A stretch of DNA of 64,000 nt from NCBI GenBank assembly GCA_016711605.1, contig JADJSS010000045.1:248001-312000 (forward strand), written 5' to 3'. The stretch comes from Saprospirales bacterium. GTDB lineage: Bacteria > Bacteroidota > Bacteroidia > Chitinophagales > JADIYW01. The notes beneath the pieces are model-generated. The model was not told the DNA's origin, searched no databases, and saw only the letters and a program-made list of their open reading frames with translations. Of this stretch, positions 1 to 7,863 are shown piece after piece. How positions within the stretch are numbered: the first letter of the stretch is position 1; each line of letters begins with the position of its first letter. The translations under genes and the position numbers were made by a program.

Positions 1-287
1 CCAGTTCTGATTTGTTCCAACGTTTCTTCGCTTACATTATACCTGACTTTCACTAAATACCTGCGTTTGTGTGGTACTTTGCTTTTAAATAAAAGTTTGG
101 TTACTTTTTTATTGGTGGTTAGCAACAATAAACCTTCTGATGCACTATCAAGTCGACCAATTGCATGTGTTCCTTCTGGAAAATCAAAATCAACTTCAGT
201 TAATAATCTTGCTTTTTCATTTCCAATAAATTGAGAAACCATATTGTCTGGTTTATGTAAGGCAAAATATCTTTTTTTTAGTTCCAT
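1..287 (-). CDS. 23S/16S rRNA pseudouridine synthase (RluE/RsuA type), C-terminus cut by window edge
   Basis: The reverse strand starts at an ATG at 287 and runs off the left edge after about 95 codons. The visible part contains the RsuA/RluE family motif GRLDSASEGLLLLT around residues 43-56, whose Asp is the catalytic residue in this family. It also has the typical N-terminal FALHKPDNMVSQF stretch, which resembles RluE (modifier of 23S rRNA U2457) more than RsuA, because there is no N-terminal S4 domain. It would isomerise a single uridine in rRNA in the cytoplasm. Family assignment is firm; the exact target base is inference. This reading frame is too short at the edge to be obvious without translating the reverse strand. 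Confidence 0.85.
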   Translation of the reverse strand, partial: MELKKRYFALHKPDNMVSQFIGNEKARLLTEVDFDFPEGTHAIGRLDSASEGLLLLTTNKKVTKLLFKSKVPHKRRYLVKVRYNVSEETLEQIRT

Positions 288-415
288 TTAGGCATAAGCA
301 AAAAACTGCTTTTTGGTGCAAATGTACTACAATAGTTGTAAAGATATATCAGCAGAATTAATTGCGTGTAATGGTAAAAAAGATATTTTTTTTACTCTAA
401 AAAGTAACGATGAAA

Positions 416-742
416 TTATTCACTTTTATCTTCTTCCAAATCATCATGTCTGTCACCACCAATACTGTAATAATTATTTTCTTCATCTTCGCTTCCAATT
501 TTCTCTAGTTGGTCATCTAATTCCGAGCCAGGAACATCTAAGTCGTTTTCAAAAATTCCATCTTCATTCTGTTTTAAATCAGTTATATCTTTGTTGTTGG
601 ATTTTTGAAAGGAATTGATTTCTGGAATTTTATCTGCTTCATTGATTGATTTGTTGTAAATATCTTCATTTGCTGGATATGAAAATGAACTATCGTTTTT
701 CTCTTCAGTGTCATTTTTCATGATTTTCATAATTGTATTCAT
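416..742 (-). CDS. small acidic protein, conserved in Bacteroidota, function unknown
   Basis: A 108-residue, strongly acidic, low-complexity cytoplasmic protein with no membrane segment. The C-terminal part, with LDVPGSELDD followed by GSEDEENNYYS and GGDRHDD, matches from memory a small protein common in Bacteroidota that is often found next to stress or general-response genes. No enzymatic motif is visible and the composition suggests an intrinsically disordered protein. The start could also be the Met at residue 5 or 8. It lies 60 bp downstream of another small reverse-strand gene and may be cotranscribed with it. Function is not known. Confidence 0.6.
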   Translation of the reverse strand: MNTIMKIMKNDTEEKNDSSFSYPANEDIYNKSINEADKIPEINSFQKSNNKDITDLKQNEDGIFENDLDVPGSELDDQLEKIGSEDEENNYYSIGGDRHDDLEEDKSE

Positions 743-802
743 AATTCTCTTTTTAATAATTTTTAATCTTTATTTTTTTTGAAAACTGTTATTTACGTTA
801 GA

Positions 803-1018
803 TTAAATCATACGTATTAATTTTTGTACTGTTATACTATTGACAAACCCAATTAAATGTGTCATAGAATGATCTTTAAACTTTTTTATTTTTTTTGGAA
901 TTGATTTATAGACATGGTTTTTTTCGTCTTTTTTTGCTTCAGCAATATTTTTTGGATTTTCATTTGGATAAAGGTTTATTTCTTTTCCTGTTTCTTTAAT
1001 AGTTGTTGTGTTTGTCAT
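803..1018 (-). CDS. small basic protein of unknown function
   Basis: A 71-residue Lys-rich protein with no recognisable domain. The first half is polar, and the last 25 residues (THLIGFVNSITVQKL) are mildly amphipathic. The reason to believe it is a gene is its promoter region: a 16-bp palindrome ends 17 bp before the ATG, and the same palindrome in the same position precedes the small gene at 1196-1505. The two plus the acidic gene at 416-742 look like one small-protein stress cluster, which is inference. Nothing is known of its function. Confidence 0.5.
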   Translation of the reverse strand: MTNTTTIKETGKEINLYPNENPKNIAEAKKDEKNHVYKSIPKKIKKFKDHSMTHLIGFVNSITVQKLIRMI

Positions 1019-1034
1019 TTTTGATAGTTTATTG

Positions 1035-1062
1035 GTAACAGAATTATTACTAATTAAAGGTG
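1035..1062 (-). promoter_or_regulatory. 16-bp palindrome and possible promoter element of the 71-aa gene
   Basis: GTAACAGAATTATTAC (1035-1050) is an inverted repeat with one mismatch, 17 bp upstream of the start at 1018. On the reverse strand a CACCTTTA element, loosely like the Bacteroidota -7 box, lies 4 bp upstream of it (1055-1062). The same palindrome and the same 4-bp gap recur at 1524-1551. A repressor operator over the transcription start is one reading; an alternative sigma-factor promoter with a GTTAC box is another. Confidence 0.5.
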
Positions 1063-1123
1063 TCCTTTTTTTCTTGGAAATACTTACATAATCAAAGAAA
1101 GTGATTACAAGTTTCTCACATTA

Positions 1124-1164
1124 TAAATAAAAAAAGAAGCACTATACAATTGCATAGTGCTTCT
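1124..1164 (-). terminator. Rho-independent terminator of the Ala/His-rich small gene
   Basis: An 11-bp perfect stem, AGAAGCACTAT (1135-1145) with ATAGTGCTTCT (1154-1164) around an 8-nt loop, is followed on the reverse strand by a T-rich tract (1124-1134). It lies 31 bp beyond the stop of the gene at 1196-1505. Confidence 0.85.
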
Positions 1165-1195
1165 AAAAAATAGTCAAGATTACTTTAGATAATTC

Positions 1196-1505
1196 TTAGC
1201 ATTTACATGAACTATTTTTTACTGCTTGTCTTTGATGCTGATTTGCAAGTGCATGGTGACCATGAGCTTTTACAGTGCTTTCTTCTGCTTTTTCATCATC
1301 GCCTTCTTCACGAAATTTTGCTGCATCGTTATGATTCTTTGCTGCTGCTTCATGATGAACTGCTGCTTTTTTTGTGGTTATCAATCACATTTTTTTTTGC
1401 ATCAGCATTCATGTTCGTTTTAGCATCACCATTCATGTTCGTTTTTACATCACTATTAGTGTTTTTTTTCTCCGCTGTAATTGGAGTAGCTGTTGAATTT
1501 GACAT
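1196..1505 (-). CDS. Ala/His-rich small protein (frameshift in a 7-A run), putative stress protein
   Basis: The frame that starts at ATG 1505 begins MSNSTATPITAEKK and contains two near-identical repeats (DVKTNMNG, DAKTNMNA). It would stop after about 50 residues. The adjacent frame carries an Ala/His/Glu-rich continuation (AVHHEAAAKNHNDAAKF, then KAHGHHALANQHQ) that is characteristic of a small protein family I recall from Bacteroidota. Removing one A from the seven-A run at 1367-1373 joins the two into a single protein of about 102 residues. The run is either an assembly error or a transcriptional slippage site; the error is more likely, since many genes in this window break the same way. 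Predicted highly helical and cytoplasmic. Function unknown. Confidence 0.65.
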
Positions 1506-1523
1506 CTTATTTATAATTTATTT

Positions 1524-1551
1524 GTAACAGAATTGTTACATGGTAAAGTTG
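1524..1551 (-). promoter_or_regulatory. 16-bp palindrome and possible promoter element, second copy
   Basis: GTAACAGAATTGTTAC (1524-1539) is a near-perfect inverted repeat, 18 bp before the ATG at 1505. A CAACTTTA element lies 4 bp upstream on the reverse strand (1544-1551). Sequence, orientation and spacing match the copy at 1035-1062, so this is a conserved regulatory module rather than chance. It differs from the 14-bp operators of the sulfur locus by two extra central bases. Confidence 0.55.
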
Positions 1552-1615
1552 ATAGGTTTATTTAGTTTAAGTGTTATATAACATTAAAATCTGTTTACAT
1601 AATTATCACTTCTAT

Positions 1616-2191
1616 TTAAATTAATAGTCGTTCATCTTTACAATTTGTTTCCTTCAACACACGTTTTGCTTGTTGAATATGTCTTTCATTTTGATAAATA
1701 ACAAATCTGAAAGTGTCACCTAATTTTATTTTTATCCATTTATTGATGCTGATTGGAATTCGAGTTTTATTTAAGTTTTTATCTTGTGCTATTGATAACA
1801 ATTGCAACATTTTTTGTTGCTGTTCAATAAATGCATTTAAAACTTGTTTACTCAATTGACTGTGAATTGGATTCATACTTTTAAAAGTTTTCATTTTATT
1901 GAGATGTTCTTTTGGAATCATACTTTCAGCAAAATAATTTCCAAGCCATCCACTTTTAAATTTTTTGTCTGATATTGCTTTAGAAGCCGTTAGTTGTTTT
2001 TCAATTTCTGGTAGATAATAATTACCATACAGATTTAAATGTTCTATGCATTCTAGTATACTCCAACTGTCTTGATATAATCGTTGATTTAGTGCATCTT
2101 CATTTACATCTTGCAATGAAATAACATAATTCAAATGAGAACGTGTTTGTTCAATAAGGTTCTGTAATAATTGTTCTGATAAAATTTTCAT
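1616..2191 (-). CDS. DinB-like (DinB_2) putative metal-dependent hydrolase
   Basis: A 191-residue cytoplasmic helical protein. Its opening (LIEQTRSHLNYVISL), the SWSILECIEHLNLYGNYYLPEI segment and the C-terminal FRFVIYQNERHIQQAKRVL are the standard landmarks of the DinB_2 four-helix bundle. Histidines in the second and last segments (H in IEHLN; H in ERHIQQ) fit the usual metal triad. Members include thiol-S-transferases and poorly characterised stress proteins, so substrate cannot be assigned. It lies 55 bp downstream of a Crp/Fnr gene on the same strand, so the regulator may control or be cotranscribed with it. Confidence 0.85.
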   Translation of the reverse strand: MKILSEQLLQNLIEQTRSHLNYVISLQDVNEDALNQRLYQDSWSILECIEHLNLYGNYYLPEIEKQLTASKAISDKKFKSGWLGNYFAESMIPKEHLNKMKTFKSMNPIHSQLSKQVLNAFIEQQQKMLQLLSIAQDKNLNKTRIPISINKWIKIKLGDTFRFVIYQNERHIQQAKRVLKETNCKDERLLI

Positions 2192-2246
2192 TTTTTATAT
2201 TTTCTGCAAATTTGCTTCACAGAAATTGAAAAAATCTTGATTGAAC

Positions 2247-2780
2247 TCAAGAGTTTTTTAAACGCGATAATGTTTCAGCACTCATGCGTAAATAATTTGC
2301 AATATGCTTGTTAGGTATTTCCTGGAATAATTGTGGACTTCGTTTTAGTACTCGTTCATAACGTTCTTTAGGTGAACTGATTAAGAGGTCTTTTTCGCGT
2401 TCTATTTGCTGTAGTACAAGGTCTTCTAATATGGTTAACCATAATTTCATTCTTTCGTTCGAGCTATTTTTAAATTCACTAAACTTTTTCTTTGTTATAA
2501 CCTGAATTTCTGTTTTTTTTAATGCTTGTATATATAATTCAGATGGTTTGTTATTTAAAAATGAATCAATAGAAACAATTAAATTATTTTTATAACCAAA
2601 TCGAACAATGCGTTCTTCCGTTTCATCGAGCAAAAATATTTTTAAGCTACCGTTTTCTATATAATAAATATTGGTATCAATGCTGCCTCCAACTTTTAAA
2701 TATTGATATCGCTCTAAAATAATTGATTTTTCGAACAATTGATGCTCTTTAAATAATTCCACTATTGATGCATTCTTCAT
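2247..2780 (-). CDS. Crp/Fnr family transcriptional regulator
   Basis: A 177-residue protein with an N-terminal cyclic-nucleotide-binding-type beta barrel (about residues 10-110; YIENGSLKIFLLDETEERIVRFGYKN) and a short C-terminal helix-turn-helix (IPNKHIANYLRMSAETLSRLKN, about 156-177). It is shorter than classical Crp because it ends right after the recognition helix, as is common in Bacteroidota members. No cysteine cluster suggests an Fe-S or redox sensor. It is followed by the DinB-like gene. Its operator is unknown; the nearby 16-bp palindromes at 1035 and 1524 are candidates by proximity only. Confidence 0.88.
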   Translation of the reverse strand: MKNASIVELFKEHQLFEKSIILERYQYLKVGGSIDTNIYYIENGSLKIFLLDETEERIVRFGYKNNLIVSIDSFLNNKPSELYIQALKKTEIQVITKKKFSEFKNSSNERMKLWLTILEDLVLQQIEREKDLLISSPKERYERVLKRSPQLFQEIPNKHIANYLRMSAETLSRLKNS

Positions 2781-2804
2781 AAAGATGTATGTAACGTAAA
2801 AAAA

Positions 2805-5009
2805 TTATTGAATTTCAAATGGCATAATAATTGCATTTTTATCCTGTGAACTATTGGCAATCTCCAAATTGTATTTCATTTTTTCAAGTTTAAATGTATG
2901 TGTTTGGCTATCAAAATAACTCAATAAATGTATTGGAATTTTTACAAAAACTTTTTGAAGTTCACTTTTTTGTAAAACTACTTTTGTAAATGCTTTTAAT
3001 AATTTTTTTGGATATTCTGTTTGATTTGAATGCTCAAAATGAACATAAAACTGAATAGTTTCAGCACCATAGACAGTGCCAATATTTTTTACATTTAATT
3101 CGATTTCGAGTGTGTCTTTTTCTGTAAAAACAGTTTTATTTAGTTGTGCGTCAGTATATTGAAAAGTTGTATAACTTAATCCGAAACCAAAAGGAAATGC
3201 TGGTGTTTCGTTCAATTCGTCTATCAATGTATAACCATGAAAATAACCATATTCTATTGTTTTTGGCAAGGATGGAAATACAGGCAACTGCGATAAATTT
3301 GAAGGAATAGTAAATGGTAATTTTCCTGATGGATTTACTTTTCCAAATAAAATATCAAACATTGTTTCAGCACCATTCATTCCATAATAACCAGAAAATA
3401 AAATTGCAGGCACTTGGTTTTTAAATTCTTCCATCATGATTGCGCTACCACCAATTAGGTAGCAAATTGTATTTTTATTGATTGCAGCAATTTTAGTTAT
3501 CAAATCAGTTTCAGTTTTCGGTAAATTTAGTTGATACCTGTCGCCACCTCGACCTAGTTTCTTAAAGATACCTTTTGCTGGTTTTGATGCGTCTTTTCTT
3601 TCGGTACCATTCATCGAAATAAATTCGCCTTCCTCAATCTTTTTTGTTCCAGTAATAAAAATTACCACATCTGCCTGTTGTGCATATTGTGTTAGATTTT
3701 TGTCGGTTACATTTTCTACAGTAAGTATTTTGATGTTATTTTCTTTCCCAAATTTTTTAAATACATCGATTGGTTTTTGTACCATTGTTTTAACAATACT
3801 ACTGCCATTATCACCATCATTTTTTTCATGCACCAATCTTCCAACTAATAAAATTGTTTTTATTTTAGTTTTAATTAAAGGCAATGTTTTATTTTCGTTT
3901 TTTAATAAAACAGTTCCTTCTTCGCATATTCTTTTTGCTAGCAAATTATGTTGTTCATAATTTGGTTTTGGTCTAGTTTTTTCTTGATTTATAAATTGAA
4001 AAAGAAATCGAGTGTATAAAATATCAAATACTAAATCATTTATGGTAGATACTTTGATTTCCTTGTTTGCAATTGCTTCTTTTATTTTTTTTGGTTTATA
4101 AAATTTTGGATAAGGCATTTCTACATTCATTTTTGCTAGTAAACTAGATGCAGTACTTCGTACGCCAAAATCCCAATCTGATTGCACAAAACCTTTAAAA
4201 CCTAGTTGTTTACGCAATGTTGTGGTTAATAAATTTTCATTTTCTGCGCAATACTCACCATTTACTTTATTATATGCAGACATGATGGAAGCAGCACCGA
4301 CATCAATACATGCTTTAAAATGTGGTAAATATATTTCGTTCAATACCTTTTCTGAAATTTTTACATCAACCGTATATCTTGTATTTTCAATACTGTTTAA
4401 TGCAAAATGCTTTACACAAGACATAACACCTTGCTCTTGAATACCACGTACTAAAGCAGTTCCAAATTGTGACACTAAATAACTGTCTTCACCATAACTT
4501 TCTTGTGCACGACCATTAGCAGGATGCCTTAATAAATTAATGCATGGTGCACCAATTAGATTTGCACCGGCAAACGTTGCTTCTGTTCCCATCGCAATTC
4601 CGACTTGCTCTTCCAGAAAAGGATTCCATGTACATGCACGAGTTATTGGTGCTGGAAAATTTGTTTGTGGTTTCGTAACAACACCACGTGGTCCATCTGT
4701 AAAAATAAGTGCTGGTAAATGATATTTTTTTGCTGATTTATGGATTGTTGCATTCGGTAAATGTCCTTTAAATATAAATGGAATTCCGGATTTTAATTTA
4801 AAAAATTTATCACCAGACAACATTGAAATTTTCTCTTTAAGTGAAATCTCAGCAATCATTTTATTTGCCATGCTATCTGCATAGATTGTTGCAGTTGTAT
4901 TTAAAACTGGATTTTCATATGCAAATAAATTAGTCTTAAAAACAATAATTATAAATAGCAGAAAGTATGCTTTGAATTGAATATTCAATTGCTTAATAAA
5001 GAATTTCAT
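2805..5009 (-). CDS. secreted glycoside hydrolase family 3 (beta-glucosidase type)
   Basis: A 734-residue exported protein with an N-terminal signal peptide (about residues 1-30, ending LFA). It has the GH3 domain order: TIM-barrel domain with TDGPRGVV (about 104-111) and SYGEDSYLVS, the nucleophile Asp278 in the VQSDWDFG motif, an alpha/beta sandwich domain (about 380-590) and a C-terminal fibronectin-III-like domain with FPFGFGLSYTTF. GH3 enzymes remove terminal beta-linked glucose, xylose or N-acetylglucosamine; this architecture fits beta-glucosidase or xylosidase. It probably acts in the periplasm, as no T9SS sorting domain is seen. It stands alone, without SusC/SusD partners, so the substrate is not indicated by context. 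Confidence 0.92.
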   Translation of the reverse strand: MKFFIKQLNIQFKAYFLLFIIIVFKTNLFAYENPVLNTTATIYADSMANKMIAEISLKEKISMLSGDKFFKLKSGIPFIFKGHLPNATIHKSAKKYHLPALIFTDGPRGVVTKPQTNFPAPITRACTWNPFLEEQVGIAMGTEATFAGANLIGAPCINLLRHPANGRAQESYGEDSYLVSQFGTALVRGIQEQGVMSCVKHFALNSIENTRYTVDVKISEKVLNEIYLPHFKACIDVGAASIMSAYNKVNGEYCAENENLLTTTLRKQLGFKGFVQSDWDFGVRSTASSLLAKMNVEMPYPKFYKPKKIKEAIANKEIKVSTINDLVFDILYTRFLFQFINQEKTRPKPNYEQHNLLAKRICEEGTVLLKNENKTLPLIKTKIKTILLVGRLVHEKNDGDNGSSIVKTMVQKPIDVFKKFGKENNIKILTVENVTDKNLTQYAQQADVVIFITGTKKIEEGEFISMNGTERKDASKPAKGIFKKLGRGGDRYQLNLPKTETDLITKIAAINKNTICYLIGGSAIMMEEFKNQVPAILFSGYYGMNGAETMFDILFGKVNPSGKLPFTIPSNLSQLPVFPSLPKTIEYGYFHGYTLIDELNETPAFPFGFGLSYTTFQYTDAQLNKTVFTEKDTLEIELNVKNIGTVYGAETIQFYVHFEHSNQTEYPKKLLKAFTKVVLQKSELQKVFVKIPIHLLSYFDSQTHTFKLEKMKYNLEIANSSQDKNAIIMPFEIQ

Positions 5010-5105
5010 TTTGTAATATTACGGAATGAATTTGAAGCATTGAATTGTTTTTCTGTTTTTTTAATGGAAATGAATATGATTATTTATCTTTATTAAAACA
5101 AAACT

Positions 5106-5426
5106 ATGGAAGATATTTTTAAAAAATGTGAAGTTCAAATCAATAAGATTGAAGCTGAACTTAAACGATTAAATGTTTGGTCGTCGAAACCAATAGACGC
5201 TGCGAAATTCAATGATATGGGTGCTTTTGGAATAAATACGATGGCATTTACGGAATGGTTGCAATTTGTGTTGATACCAAGAGTACATTCAATATTAGAA
5301 ACGAATGGTACATTTCCAAAACAAAGCAATGTTGCTGCACATGCTTATCGAGAATTTGATGGTATGGAACAAAAATATGGAAACTTATGTCAGTTGCTAA
5401 GTGAGTTTGATGCTTTGTTTAATTGA
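5106..5426 (+). CDS. YqcC family protein (DUF446)
   Basis: A 106-residue cytoplasmic helical protein. The central FGINTMAFTEWLQFVLIPRVHSILE stretch (broken by one variable position from the consensus) and the LCQLLSEFDALFN end are typical of YqcC. In proteobacteria the gene neighbours the tRNA pseudouridine synthase truC; here it stands between the GH3 gene and an AraC remnant, transcribed alone. Length equals the family norm. The biochemical role is not established in any organism I can name. Confidence 0.85.
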   Translation: MEDIFKKCEVQINKIEAELKRLNVWSSKPIDAAKFNDMGAFGINTMAFTEWLQFVLIPRVHSILETNGTFPKQSNVAAHAYREFDGMEQKYGNLCQLLSEFDALFN

Positions 5427-5436
5427 GTTCAAATTA

Positions 5437-5788
5437 TTATTTATTTATTTCTACTTTTTTTATCCGTTCTTTATGTTCGTCTGGTGACATTCTGAACCAT
5501 ATTTTAAACTATCGTTGATGAATTGGATTCTTTTTAATCTGGTTTTTGAGTAATCTCTTTTATCTTATTTTCTTTAAATAGATACAATAGCGCAATCTCT
5601 TTCTTAACATTATTGCAAATCAATTGAATACTGGTGTTTTTATCTTGTAATATTTTTAGCAATTTTCTTAAAGACATATGTAATCGCTTTACCATCACAT
5701 CATTTATAAGTGGAAAATTATGCAATTTTTTCATCAATATTCTTCTTATCATTTCATGGTATTTATCATCGTTATAAAACTTTTTCAA
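5437..5788 (-). pseudogene. remnant of an AraC-type regulator (HTH region only, several frame breaks)
   Basis: The open part (5534-5788) encodes the first helix-turn-helix of the AraC/ArgR-type DNA-binding domain: RRILMKKLHNFPLINDV, then RLHMSLRKLLKILQDKNTS, then VKKEIALLYL. Downstream, fragments of the second helix are spread over the other frames: an ESNS piece, an INDS piece, then FKIWFRMSPDEHKER ending at a stop at 5437-5439. The N-terminal ligand-binding domain expected upstream is missing. Two or more indels plus a missing 5' half argue for real decay rather than a single sequencing error. No neighbouring target gene is evident. Confidence 0.7.
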
Positions 5789-5916
5789 ATGAGTATCTAT
5801 TTATTTTTTTTTTTAATCTGGCAAATCGTTTTTATTATAATCACAAATTTTTAGTTCTTAAATTTTAAAGGAATATTTGATGACTTAATTGAATATAAAT
5901 AAATAACTGTTGGATT

Positions 5917-5960
5917 GTAACAAATGTTACTATCTTTTAATCTAAGTAGATATAGTTTTA
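5917..5960 (+). promoter_or_regulatory. sulfur-regulon operator and promoter of the DUF2202 gene
   Basis: The perfect inverted repeat GTAACAAATGTTAC spans 5917-5930. The -7-like element TAGTTTTA (5953-5960) begins 29.5 bp after its centre, the same offset as at the other three copies. A Crp/Fnr dimer here would sit near -42, a class II activator position. The ATG at 5977 follows 16 bp later. Confidence 0.75.
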
Positions 5961-5976
5961 TAAAAAATTATTAAAG

Positions 5977-6633
5977 ATGAAAAATATTATAAATTCTATC
6001 TCATTCATTTTATTAGGTGTTTTAACAATGAGTTGTCAGAAACAAAATATGCACTCAGGAAATTCTATGCAAGAACAGATTGCTTCATTACCGAAAGAGG
6101 CGATTAACATTGAAGAACGTAATGGATTAATATTAATGCGCGAAGAGGAAAAAATGGCGCATGATGTATATAGCTTCTTATACGACAAATGGAATATCAT
6201 GATCTTTAATAATATTGCTAGCAGTGAACAGACGCATACTGATGCTGTTTTGAAATTATTGGATAAATATGATATTGATGATCCAGCATCTGGAAAAAAT
6301 ATTGGTGTGTTTAATGATACATCGCTTCAAAGAATGTATAATCAATTGTTGATAAATGGAAATTACAGTTTGTTGTCTGCACTTACAGTTGGAGCAACCA
6401 TCGAAGATTTGGATATTTATGATTTAGAGAAACTTATTTTAAAAGCAGATAATCAAGATATTGCCTTCGTTTATAATAACTTACTAAAAGCAAGTAGAAA
6501 TCACATGCGCGCTTTTTACAGTCAAATTGTCTACAACGGAGGCACTTACCGTGCAAAGTATATTTCACAGCAACAATTGGAAGATATTGTCAATAGTCCG
6601 AAAGAAGTAGGTTCATGGAAGAAATCTAAATAA
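5977..6633 (+). CDS. DUF2202 ferritin-like lipoprotein
   Basis: A 218-residue exported lipoprotein: signal peptide ending LTMSC with the lipidated Cys at about residue 20. The mature part is a DUF2202 domain, a ferritin-like four-helix bundle, recognisable by LMREEEKMAHDVYSFLYDKW (about 52-71), SSEQTHTDAVLKLLDKY (about 82-98) and SRNHMRAFYSQI (about 172-183). The E and H residues in these helices resemble a di-iron or metal site. It carries the same operator-promoter as the sulfur genes although it is 300 bp before the next one, so it is probably a member of that regulon. The family is often near redox or metal stress genes; the reaction is unknown. Confidence 0.88.
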   Translation: MKNIINSISFILLGVLTMSCQKQNMHSGNSMQEQIASLPKEAINIEERNGLILMREEEKMAHDVYSFLYDKWNIMIFNNIASSEQTHTDAVLKLLDKYDIDDPASGKNIGVFNDTSLQRMYNQLLINGNYSLLSALTVGATIEDLDIYDLEKLILKADNQDIAFVYNNLLKASRNHMRAFYSQIVYNGGTYRAKYISQQQLEDIVNSPKEVGSWKKSK

Positions 6634-6872
6634 TTAAAATAAACCAGTATTAAACAAAGTAGCCAAAGAATTTCAATTGCCATTTTTATATGGAAATTTT
6701 AATGATTGAATTTTAAAGATAAATACTAGACTTTAGCATTTCATATTTGCAACAAACAGTATGAATTGGAAATATTGTTTTATGCAGTTAAAATATTGAA
6801 ATACAAAATTCTTTAAAACCCAAAAGGAATTAAAAAGTAATTTTTTACATTTTAATCCTTAAATTTCAAAAA

Positions 6873-6916
6873 GTAACAAATGTTACCTTGTAACATTGTT
6901 GTATTGTCTAAGTTTG
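6873..6916 (+). promoter_or_regulatory. sulfur-regulon operator and promoter of the TauE/SafE gene
   Basis: GTAACAAATGTTAC (6873-6886), identical to the copy at 5917. It is followed by a -33 TTG (6888-6890) and a perfect TAAGTTTG -7 box (6909-6916), 18 bp apart. Centre-to-box distance is again 29.5 bp. An upstream ATG at 6880 lies inside the operator, which is why the gene start is set at 6937. The rest of the 6634-6872 spacer shows no gene or structure. Confidence 0.8.
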
Positions 6917-6936
6917 TAAAAATAATTCAGATTCAT

Positions 6937-7743
6937 ATGGAAATAGCAGGACTTTTATTAGCAGCATTAGTAGGTATATCACTTGGTCTAATTGGTAGTG
7001 GTGGTTCTATACTTACCGTTCCAATTTTAGTGTATGTTATGGGTATTAATCCAGTTTTAGCAACTGCTTATTCTTTATTTATTGTTGGAACAACTGCATT
7101 GATAGGTGGCATTCAAAGTGCCATTCAAAAGAAAGTAGATTTCAAGACAGTGCTAATATTTGGTATTCCATCTATTATTGCTGTTTATAGCACACGATTA
7201 TGGATACTTCCGCTTATACCAAATGAGTTATTTACAATTGGCACATTTGCTGTCACTAAATCAATAGCATTAATGCTCTTATTTGCAATTGTAATGATTC
7301 TGGCGTCAATAAGCATGATTCGACCATCAAAAAAATCAACTGATGATGATGAACATGCGTCAATGAAATACAATTATCCAATGATATTATTAGAAGGTGC
7401 GGTTGTAGGTATTCTTACTGGATTGGTTGGTGCAGGTGGTGGATTTTTAATTATACCTGCTTTAGTATTAATGGCTCGTATGCCAATGAAACTTGCAGTT
7501 GGTACTTCATTATTTATAATTGCCGCAAAATCATTAATCGGATTTATTGGTGATTTACAAGGAAATCAAGTAATTGATTGGGTTTTACTGATAAAATTTA
7601 CTGCTTCTGCAGCAGTTGGAATTTTTGCAGGAATTTACCTTTCTAAAAAAATTGCTGGTGAAAAACTCAAAACTGCATTTGGTTGGTTTGTATTAATTAT
7701 GGCTGTATATATCATCGTTAAAGAAACCATTCTTAAAAACTAA
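6937..7743 (+). CDS. sulfite exporter TauE/SafE family membrane protein
   Basis: A 268-residue inner-membrane protein with about eight hydrophobic helices. It shows the two-fold TauE/SafE repeat: the first opens with GLLLAALVGISLGLIGSGGS (about residues 4-23) and the second with VVGILTGLVGAGGGFLIIPA (about 151-170), including the conserved GxGGG/S motifs. The family exports small sulfur anions such as sulfite or sulfoacetate. The start is placed at 6937, because the upstream ATG at 6880 is within the operator and precedes the promoter. In front of the persulfide dioxygenase gene, export of sulfite made by that enzyme is the natural role. Confidence 0.9.
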   Translation: MEIAGLLLAALVGISLGLIGSGGSILTVPILVYVMGINPVLATAYSLFIVGTTALIGGIQSAIQKKVDFKTVLIFGIPSIIAVYSTRLWILPLIPNELFTIGTFAVTKSIALMLLFAIVMILASISMIRPSKKSTDDDEHASMKYNYPMILLEGAVVGILTGLVGAGGGFLIIPALVLMARMPMKLAVGTSLFIIAAKSLIGFIGDLQGNQVIDWVLLIKFTASAAVGIFAGIYLSKKIAGEKLKTAFGWFVLIMAVYIIVKETILKN

Positions 7744-7783
7744 TTATCGTCTATAAACAATAATTTAGATTGTTTCTTCATAA

Positions 7784-7827
7784 GTAACTTTTGTTACCAA
7801 CTCACAGAAAATAAGATAACATCTTTG
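7784..7827 (+). promoter_or_regulatory. sulfur-regulon operator and promoter of the persulfide dioxygenase gene
   Basis: GTAACTTTTGTTAC (7784-7797), an inverted repeat of the same half-sites, with the -7-like CATCTTTG (7820-7827) 29.5 bp from its centre. No good -33 element is seen, which fits an activator-dependent promoter. The gene start is at 7864. Confidence 0.75.
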
Positions 7828-7863
7828 CATCATCAAAATCATTCATCAAAAATATACAACAAT

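Noticed and set aside
313..618. Forward frame of about 100 codons opposite the acidic small gene
   Set aside because: It is an antisense shadow rich in His, Phe and Leu, typical of reading AT-rich acidic genes backwards.
1524..1539. 16-bp palindrome as a fifth copy of the sulfur operator
   Set aside because: The centre is two bases longer and there is no TAnnTTTG element at the 29.5-bp offset used by the other four.
6880..6936. Longer start for the TauE/SafE gene
   Set aside because: The ATG at 6880 is inside the operator and upstream of the -7 box, so it would not be in the mRNA.
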